From NCBI GenBank assembly GCA_964450565.1, contig CAYVCP010000012.1:1-12104 (forward strand): a stretch of DNA of 12,104 bases, read 5' to 3'. This stretch comes from CAYVCP01 sp964450565 (GTDB taxonomy: Bacteria; Patescibacteriota; Minisyncoccia; Minisyncoccales; CG1-02-41-26). The notes beneath the pieces are model-generated. The model ran no database searches, had not been told where the DNA came from, and saw only the letters and a list, made by a program, of their open reading frames with translations. Below are positions 6,593-12,104 of this stretch, one piece after another; within the stretch, counting starts at the first letter, position 1, and every line of letters begins with the position of its first letter. The translations under genes were made by a program, and so were the position numbers.

Positions 6593-7320
6593 ATTAAAAA
6601 CCCAATTAAACTTCCTATTAAACAAATTAACCCAAAAAACAAAGTGAATTTAGAAAAGTTTATCTTGTTCGCTAATTTTAATAATAAATGTAAGGACAGT
6701 ATACCAACTAAAAAACTAGTGACTAATCCTATCCAACCAAAGGTCACTAAATTTGGCTCTGTAATCAACATATAGAAACTTGCAATAATACCAACAGGCA
6801 CTGACATCATATAAGAGATTGTGAGAATTTCTTTGGGATCTTTTTTAAAAAGAGACAACCCAAAAATAGTGCTACCAGATCTCGAGAGACCGGGTATAAC
6901 AGACAACCCCTGTAAGAAACCCACCAAAAGAACTGACCCCTTATTAATCATTTTATCCTTTTTCAGAAGATAAGAAGTCATCAAAAGCCCTACTCCAGTT
7001 ATCAAAAGAAGCCCATTTCCCAAAGCTACGCTTTTGATAAATTTCAACAAAGGATAAGATACAATTAAAGAGACAAAAGTTACAATCAATAAGAAATTAA
7101 ACATTTTCTTATCTTTCAAAACTAGAACTTTTTTCCATTCTTTTCTAAAAAAAACAAAGGCTGCTAAAGCTGTTCCTAAGTGTAGAAACAAGGCAATGTC
7201 AATCGCATTAATATCTTTTACTAAAAAGCTACTAAAGAGAGCTGTTATGCCCTCTGAAGAAACTGGTATCCATTCAAAAATTCCCTGTATAATTCCTAAT
7301 AAAACATAATTTAATACCAT
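6589..7320 (-). CDS. uppP: Undecaprenyl-diphosphatase UppP/BacA (variant active site)
   Basis: A 243-aa polytopic membrane enzyme that dephosphorylates undecaprenyl pyrophosphate so the lipid carrier can be reused for wall and surface-polymer synthesis; overproduction is known to give bacitracin resistance. Motif 1 is GIIQGIFEWIPVSSEGI (9-25), with Q12 and E16 in the (E/Q)xxxE pattern; motif 2 is PGLSRSGST (143-151), whose Arg contacts phosphate in the family. About seven hydrophobic segments are visible. The E. coli enzyme has SSTGH at the end of motif 1; here it is SSEGI, so the position of E. coli His30 is isoleucine. It is also shorter than the E. coli protein (about 273 aa). It heads a two-gene unit with maf (4-bp ATGA overlap) and may be translated from a nearly leaderless mRNA. 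The family is clear; full activity depends on tolerance of the missing His. Confidence 0.9.
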   Translation of the reverse strand: MVLNYVLLGIIQGIFEWIPVSSEGITALFSSFLVKDINAIDIALFLHLGTALAAFVFFRKEWKKVLVLKDKKMFNFLLIVTFVSLIVSYPLLKFIKSVALGNGLLLITGVGLLMTSYLLKKDKMINKGSVLLVGFLQGLSVIPGLSRSGSTIFGLSLFKKDPKEILTISYMMSVPVGIIASFYMLITEPNLVTFGWIGLVTSFLVGILSLHLLLKLANKINFSKFTLFFGLICLIGSLIGFLI

Positions 7321-7325
7321 AATCT

Positions 7326-7354
7326 AATATACCTTGAAAAATAGAGAAATTAAA
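7326..7354 (-). promoter_or_regulatory. Candidate uppP-maf promoter giving a nearly leaderless mRNA
   Basis: TATATT (7326-7331, minus strand) is a five-of-six -10 lying 5 bp before the uppP ATG at 7320. The -35 position 17 bp upstream is TTTAAT, a poor match. Transcription from it would start at or next to the ATG, and uppP has no Shine-Dalgarno at normal spacing (AAGG is 11 nt away). Confidence 0.35.
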
Positions 7355-7361
7355 GTAGAAT
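7334..7361 (+). promoter_or_regulatory. Promoter of the adaptor-RND pump operon (TTGAAA-16-TAGAAT)
   Basis: TTGAAA (7334-7339) and TAGAAT (7356-7361), each five of six to the sigma-70 consensus, are 16 bp apart. The -10 overlaps the first possible adaptor ATG (7360), so transcription should start near 7368, a few bases before the in-frame ATG at 7372. It occupies the same DNA as the candidate uppP promoter on the other strand. Confidence 0.55.
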
Positions 7362-7371
7362 GACAGCACAT

Positions 7372-8868
7372 ATGATAAATATAATAAAAACAAAAAAAAG
7401 AAGAATAATCCTTTCAATAGGAGTTCTTTTCATAATAGCTGTCTCTATTATCGGAGCATCTTCTTATTCTAATAAAGAAGAGGTAAAAGAAGAAGAAATA
7501 ATAAGAACATTTAGTGTTATTGATCTGTCTTCTTTTATACCAAAAGAAGATGAGATTGAATCTATTGGAATTGTAAACCCTAACACGAGCGTAAATATAG
7601 TGCCTTTGACCAAAGGAACTGTAATATCAATTAATTTTGCACAAAGTGATTATGTAGCAAAAAATAATATTATTTTAAAATTACAAAATGATAGTATCAC
7701 ACAATCCTTAGAAACAGCAAAAATTAATCTAAAATCAACACAAGACAATCTAAATAATAGAATAATTCTGCAAGAAAAAAGTTCTATTGATCAGAAAAAA
7801 CAAGCTGTTATTTCTACCAAGGGATATCTCAATTTAATATTAAAAACATTAAATGACATTAACTTTATTATTAAAGCAGAAGGAGAAAGTCAAATTGCAG
7901 GTATATCTCCAACTTTAAGTGCTCAAAATTCTCAAGGATTGATAGATGCAAAAAAAAGTTATTTCAATACAAAAACTCTTTACCAAAAATCCGTACTTAA
8001 TGATATAGAAATAAATAATATTATAAACATTTTAGAACAGTCCTTAATTTCCCTAAAAAGTACAGAAAAAGCACTTGATGATCTTATCTTTGTTTTAGAA
8101 AATACTATACCAAACCCTAATTTCTCTAAAACAACCTTACAAGCACAAAAGACATTATTTAATACGGCGAGAATATCTCTTTTAGCTACAGAAACTCAAG
8201 CAGAAACACAATTACAAAACTTAAAAAATATAGAGATAATTCAAAAAACAGAGCTTGATACCTTAACAAATGCTTTAAATTTCGCTCAAAATCAAATGGA
8301 TTTGAGTCAAATTGCCTTTAACAACTTGACCATTAAAGCTCCAATCGCAGGTCAAATAACCCAAAAACTTGTTGAGATTGGAGATGAAATAAATCCTGGA
8401 CAAAAAATAGCTGAAATATCACAAATTAATATTGTTAAAATTGAAACTAGCTTAACACCAGACGAAATAAAAAATTTACGATTAGGACAAAACGTATCTA
8501 TTGAGCATAGTTTTAATGGAATTGTAAGTTCAATCTCACCTATTGCAGACTTTGAAAGTAAAAAAATAAAAGTAAGCATAACAACCAATAACATACTTAA
8601 AAATCTAATTCCTGGTACATTTGTCACTATTAGTTTTCCGGTAAAAAGAACAAAACAAAAACTTATTCCTCTAAAAGCGCTCCATATTACTCAAAAAGAT
8701 ACCTTTATATTTATTTTAGAAGAAGGAAGGGCAATTAAAAAATCAGTTGTTATAGGAGAAACAAAAGGGTCTTATATAACAATCAAAGAAGGATTATCAA
8801 TGGATGAAATTCTTATCTTGGGAGATGTAACAGAAAATGAAACAATCAACCCTTCGTATGGAGACTAA
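7372..8868 (+). CDS. HlyD/RND-type membrane fusion (adaptor) protein with a long coiled-coil hairpin
   Basis: The adaptor subunit of a secondary-transport efflux pump, anchored in the membrane with its body outside. Residues are numbered from ATG 7360 (502 aa); ATG 7372 (498 aa) is preferred because the promoter -10 covers 7360. Order: basic N-terminus and one membrane helix (about 16-36), acidic linker, first lipoyl half (about 80-113), a long helical region (about 115-320), second lipoyl half with TIKAPIAGQITQ and VEIGDEINPGQKIAEIS (about 324-356), then a beta-barrel and membrane-proximal domain (LRLGQNVSIE onwards). The helical region is about 200 residues, much longer than in typical AcrA-like adaptors (whole protein about 380-400 aa), and appears interrupted near residues 180-190 and 245-250. 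Neither start has a clear Shine-Dalgarno. The end overlaps the RND gene, indicating one operon. Family sure; cargo unknown. Confidence 0.88.
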   Translation: MINIIKTKKRRIILSIGVLFIIAVSIIGASSYSNKEEVKEEEIIRTFSVIDLSSFIPKEDEIESIGIVNPNTSVNIVPLTKGTVISINFAQSDYVAKNNIILKLQNDSITQSLETAKINLKSTQDNLNNRIILQEKSSIDQKKQAVISTKGYLNLILKTLNDINFIIKAEGESQIAGISPTLSAQNSQGLIDAKKSYFNTKTLYQKSVLNDIEINNIINILEQSLISLKSTEKALDDLIFVLENTIPNPNFSKTTLQAQKTLFNTARISLLATETQAETQLQNLKNIEIIQKTELDTLTNALNFAQNQMDLSQIAFNNLTIKAPIAGQITQKLVEIGDEINPGQKIAEISQINIVKIETSLTPDEIKNLRLGQNVSIEHSFNGIVSSISPIADFESKKIKVSITTNNILKNLIPGTFVTISFPVKRTKQKLIPLKALHITQKDTFIFILEEGRAIKKSVVIGETKGSYITIKEGLSMDEILILGDVTENETINPSYGD

Positions 8869-11800
8869 AGAAGAAAAATTAAACAGAGCCCTTCTTAAAG
8901 AAAGTAATTCTTTGTTTGGTTTTTTTATTAAAAAATACAGAATTACTTACCTTATTATTTTATTTATTGTGCTCTTTGGTATGTATTCTCTGTTTTCTTT
9001 ACCAAGAGAAGCATCTCCTGAGGTAAAAATTCCTTTTGCTGTTGTTACAACATTTTATCCTGGAAGCACACCAACAGACGTTGAAGAGCTCATCACGAAC
9101 AAGATAGAAGATAAAATTAGTAATTTAGATAACTTAAAAAGATATACCTCAACTTCAAGAGGAGGTCTTTCTTCTATCTTTATAGAGTTTTCCGCTGAAG
9201 CTGATTTGAAAGATAGTATACAAAAATTAAAAGATGTTGTAGAACAAGCAAAAGCAAGCTTGCCTAATGAAGCAAAAACACCTCAAGTCACAGAACTCAG
9301 AATTTCTGATATGCCCATAGTAACATATAGTTTAGTAGATGAGGCTAGTTTAACTGTTTTAAAAAATTATGCCGATATTATTAAAGACGCAATTGAAGGT
9401 ATCAATCAAGTTTCTAAAGTAGTTATCGTGGGAGGATTAGAAAGAGAAATTCAAATTATTGTCAATCAAACAAAGCTTGCTAACTTTAAGTTATCTTTAT
9501 CTCAAGTTGTCTTTGCTATTCAAAAAACAAATTTTAATCTTCCTGCGGGCAATATAGAAAATGATGGATTAAATTATAATGTAAGGATACAGGGTAAATT
9601 TGAAGAGATAAACGATTTAACCAATATCGTAATCGCAAACTCAAAAGGAATTCCAATATATTTAAGAGATATAGCAACCATAGTAGATACACACAAAGAA
9701 CAGGAATCTGAAAGTAGAATAGGATTTTCCAACACTATCTCTCAAAACACTATATCATTACACGTTTATAAGAAAACAGGAGGAAACATTATTAATATTA
9801 TTGAACAAGCTGACAAAGCTATTGCAAAATTACAAAAAGGAAATCCTTTTCTTCAAAATATTCAAATCGAGAAAACAAATGATAATTCTTGGTTTATAAA
9901 AGACAGCTTGAATAGATTGGGTATAAGTGGATTACAAACAATGGCTTTAATTGTGGTTCTTCTTTTATTAGTACTGGGCTTCAAGGAAAGTTTAATTACA
10001 GGCCTTTCTGTACCGTTAGCCTTTCTCATGGCTTTCATTTTTTTAAACATAAACGGAGAAAGTCTAAACTCTATCGTTTTATACTCTTTAATTATTTCTC
10101 TCGGTTTAATGGTTGATAATTCTATTATTATAATGGAAGGTATCAATGAATATAGAACAAAATATCAAAAAAGTCCTATTGAAGCCTCACTTCTTTCTGT
10201 TTGGAACTTCAAATGGGCTATTATATCTGGGACCATGACAACGGTAGCTGCTTTCCTACCCATGTTACTTGTTTCTGGAATATTAGGAGAATTCTTATCT
10301 TTTATACCAATAACAATATCAGCTACTTTAATTTCTTCACTTTTTGTTGCTTTAATAATTATTCCCACTTTATCTTCTAGATTTACCAAAAAATCAATCA
10401 AAGAAAAAACCTATGGCTTTAGCTGTAATATTGTATCAAAAATAGCAACAAAGTATAGGAGAATGATGAAAAACATTCTAGAAAACAAAAAAAAGAGGAG
10501 GCTTATTATCGGACTCTCTTGGCTTTGCTTTATAATCGCAATCCTTGTTCCAGCTTCTGGACTAATGAAAGTAGAAATGTTTTCTTCTACAGACTTTGAT
10601 AGTTTTTTGGTTAATATCAAATTACCATCTGGATCATCTATAGATACTACCAAACAAGTAGTTTTAGAGGTAGAAGAAATAATTGCTCAAATACCAGAGC
10701 TTAAAAGCTATGTCACAACTATTGGTTCTGGTATGTCGTTTACTTCTTTTGAAGGAGGCAGTTCAGGATCACATTTAGCAAATATCTCAATAAACTTGAT
10801 TACCTCAAAAGAAAGAAAAAAGAAAAGCTTTGAAATAGCAGAGGAATTAAGACCAAAATTAAAAAATATAAAAGGAGCAAGGGCTAATTTAGAAGAAGCT
10901 CAAGCAGGTCCTCCGAGTGGAGCTGTAATTGAAATAAGAATTTTTGGAAAAGACTTACAAGAACTCATAGCATTTGCTAAAGAAACAGAAGAAGTCTTGG
11001 AAAATATTCCAGACACTTTAAACGTCAAAGATAGTATTGAAGAATCAACTTTTGATTTTACTTTCAAGATTAATAAGCAGAAAGCAAATTATTATGGGTT
11101 AGATGTAGTTTCTGTCGCTTCAACCATCAGAAACGCTCTTTATGGAGTCAAATCTTCTTCTTTAACTTTAGATAACGAAGATATTGATATAACAGTAAAA
11201 TATGCAAGTAGTAGTTTCAATAATATTGATGATTTAAAAAATCTTCTTATTGCAACGATGACGGGAGACAATATTCCTTTGAGAGAAATATCAACTCTCT
11301 CTTTGGAACCATCTCTTTTAAATATTAGTCATAGAGACGGAGAAAAAATAGTTTCTATTTCTTCTGATATAACAAAACAAGGAAATATTAAAAAGATATT
11401 ATCATCTTTTGATGAAAAAAAGCCTCCTTTACCAAATGGAATAAAAATGGAAATAGGAGGAGAGGTAGAGGATATAGCACAATCATATAAGGAAATGTTT
11501 CTTTCTATGATCTTAGCTGTTATTTTAATAGGATTTATTTTAGTCTTACAATTTAATTCTTTTAAACAACCCTTAATTATTCTTTTCTCTTTGCCCTTAG
11601 CTATAATAGGGGTAATTATTGGATTAAATATTTTAAGAATGCCTTTCTCTTTCCCCGTATTTTTAGGAATTGTTTCTTTGGCTGGTATTGCCGTTAATGA
11701 TGCAATTGTTTTAATAGATAGAGTAAATAAAAATACTAAATACGGGATGCCTCAAATTGAAGCTCTCGTTGAAGCAGGCTCTGCAAGAATGCAACCAATC

Positions 11801-11977
11801 TTTTTAACTTCTTTAACTACTATTTTTGGAGTATTACCTTTAGTATTTGCAGATGAACTATGGAGAGGTTTTAGTGTTACCTTGATCTTCGGACTTATTT
11901 CTTCAACCGTCTTAACTCTTGTTATTATTCCTATTCTTTATAATGCTTTAAATAAAACAGATAAAATTACGCCCTGA
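8837..11977 (+). CDS. RND-family efflux permease (AcrB/HAE1-like)
   Basis: A 1046-aa proton-driven inner-membrane exporter, complete, with the duplicated RND plan: TM1 (about 36-55), first extracytoplasmic porter region (56-365), TM2-6 (368-512), TM7 (555-576), second porter region (577-885), TM8-12 (887 to about 1035). Signatures include REASPEVKIPFAVVTTFYPGS after TM1, GLMVDNSIIIMEGI in TM4, and GIAVNDAIVLIDR plus SARMQPIFLTSLTTIFGVLPLVF near the end. In TM4 the AcrB pair Asp407-Asp408 is D427-N428; at the AcrB Lys940 site this protein reads V-N-D (N954, D955), so the proton relay differs. The start is ambiguous: ATG 8837 (32-bp overlap with the adaptor, GGAG 12 nt upstream) or ATG 8858 (11-bp overlap, no Shine-Dalgarno). 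Substrate cannot be told from sequence. No TolC-like gene is in the window. Confidence 0.93.
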   Translation: MKQSTLRMETKEEKLNRALLKESNSLFGFFIKKYRITYLIILFIVLFGMYSLFSLPREASPEVKIPFAVVTTFYPGSTPTDVEELITNKIEDKISNLDNLKRYTSTSRGGLSSIFIEFSAEADLKDSIQKLKDVVEQAKASLPNEAKTPQVTELRISDMPIVTYSLVDEASLTVLKNYADIIKDAIEGINQVSKVVIVGGLEREIQIIVNQTKLANFKLSLSQVVFAIQKTNFNLPAGNIENDGLNYNVRIQGKFEEINDLTNIVIANSKGIPIYLRDIATIVDTHKEQESESRIGFSNTISQNTISLHVYKKTGGNIINIIEQADKAIAKLQKGNPFLQNIQIEKTNDNSWFIKDSLNRLGISGLQTMALIVVLLLLVLGFKESLITGLSVPLAFLMAFIFLNINGESLNSIVLYSLIISLGLMVDNSIIIMEGINEYRTKYQKSPIEASLLSVWNFKWAIISGTMTTVAAFLPMLLVSGILGEFLSFIPITISATLISSLFVALIIIPTLSSRFTKKSIKEKTYGFSCNIVSKIATKYRRMMKNILENKKKRRLIIGLSWLCFIIAILVPASGLMKVEMFSSTDFDSFLVNIKLPSGSSIDTTKQVVLEVEEIIAQIPELKSYVTTIGSGMSFTSFEGGSSGSHLANISINLITSKERKKKSFEIAEELRPKLKNIKGARANLEEAQAGPPSGAVIEIRIFGKDLQELIAFAKETEEVLENIPDTLNVKDSIEESTFDFTFKINKQKANYYGLDVVSVASTIRNALYGVKSSSLTLDNEDIDITVKYASSSFNNIDDLKNLLIATMTGDNIPLREISTLSLEPSLLNISHRDGEKIVSISSDITKQGNIKKILSSFDEKKPPLPNGIKMEIGGEVEDIAQSYKEMFLSMILAVILIGFILVLQFNSFKQPLIILFSLPLAIIGVIIGLNILRMPFSFPVFLGIVSLAGIAVNDAIVLIDRVNKNTKYGMPQIEALVEAGSARMQPIFLTSLTTIFGVLPLVFADELWRGFSVTLIFGLISSTVLTLVIIPILYNALNKTDKITP

Positions 11978-11991
11978 CAATGAAACGTACT

Positions 11992-12016
11992 ATTTAGTTT
12001 TAGTAAATCTTTTTTT
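11992..12016 (+). terminator. Weak candidate terminator after the RND gene
   Basis: A 5-bp AT stem ATTTA/TAAAT (11992-11996 with 12004-12008, 7-nt loop) is followed by a run of seven T's (12010-12016). The position, 15 bp after the stop and before a converging gene, is right, but an all-AT stem is weak. Confidence 0.35.
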
Positions 12017-12023
12017 ATAATCC

Positions 12024-12104
12024 TCACACACTACCTTGTTCTTTTACTTTTTGAGTGGCCTCTTTTACCTGGCCTTCATCTCCTAAATAATAATATTTTA
12101 CTAA
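12024..12104 (-). CDS. 3' end of an unidentified gene (last 26 codons)
   Basis: Reading the minus strand from the right edge gives LVKYYYLGDEGQVKEATQKV then KEQGSV and TGA (stop at 12024-12026). The polar, Lys/Glu-rich helical tail with no internal stop looks like real coding sequence, and it converges on the RND gene with 46 bp between the stops. Too little is present to name a family. Confidence 0.5.
   Translation of the reverse strand, partial: LVKYYYLGDEGQVKEATQKVKEQGSV

Noticed and set aside
6593..6625. TTG start of maf at 6625
   Set aside because: The added 11 residues are not part of the Maf fold, and ATG 6592 matches the family N-terminus and forms the ATGA overlap with uppP.
8352..10653. 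Minus-strand frames of 78-94 codons inside the adaptor and RND genes
   Set aside because: They are antisense to well-supported family proteins, with no start signals or recognisable domains.
1..12104. CRISPR arrays, insertion sequences, tRNA or rRNA genes, attachment sites
   Set aside because: No regularly spaced repeats, transposase-like frames, cloverleaf patterns or rRNA-like stretches were seen; coding sequence explains almost all of the window.
1..12104. Alternative genetic code with UGA as glycine
   Set aside because: TGA is used as the sensible stop in most genes here, at positions that match family C-termini or gene overlaps.

Overview
Organism: this is AT-rich (about 23-35% G+C on sampled lines of the main block), tightly packed bacterial DNA. 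Gaps are mostly 40-80 bp, Shine-Dalgarno sites are bacterial, and TGA is a normal stop, so this is not the UGA-glycine code of Gracilibacteria/SR1. The gene content (a UvrD-like helicase fused to a RecB/Cas4-type nuclease, a stomatin-like protein, YchF, Maf, a divergent UppP and an RND pump with its adaptor) and the low G+C fit a streamlined Patescibacteria/CPR genome, perhaps Parcubacteria-like. That placement is inference: the window has no rRNA or ribosomal protein gene.

Layout: positions 1-1026 hold a minus-strand gene running off the left edge. It is open for 342 codons, richer in G+C than the rest, and encodes an unrecognised protein ending in two four-cysteine zinc-ribbon-like motifs. 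Next, still on the minus strand, come the helicase-nuclease (1104-3962), a stomatin/slipin SPFH protein (4015-4761), the YchF GTPase (start best placed at 5926), Maf pyrophosphatase (6002-6592) and UppP undecaprenyl-diphosphatase (6589-7320). maf and uppP overlap by ATGA. A 39-bp divergent gap leads to a plus-strand pair: an HlyD-type adaptor (from about 7372) and an RND permease (8837-11977), which overlap. The last 81 bases are the 3' end of an unknown minus-strand gene.

Regulation: the zinc-ribbon gene, helicase, slipin and ychF are each preceded by TTGATT lying at or just after the upstream gene's stop codon, with a plausible -10 box 16-17 bp further on. They therefore look individually promoted rather than one operon. 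ychF carries a 10-bp perfect hairpin and T-rich tract just inside its best-supported start, resembling a translation-sensitive attenuator. The uppP and adaptor promoters overlap back to back and place both start codons at or near the predicted transcript 5' end.

How the genes fit together: most are housekeeping functions: DNA repair (helicase-nuclease), membrane organisation (slipin), ribosome-linked ATPase/GTPase (YchF), nucleotide sanitation (Maf) and lipid-carrier recycling (UppP). The adaptor and permease form an export pump with no outer-membrane channel gene visible. No CRISPR array, insertion sequence, tRNA or rRNA was seen. The least explained items are the left-edge gene, the ychF leader and the long adaptor hairpin.
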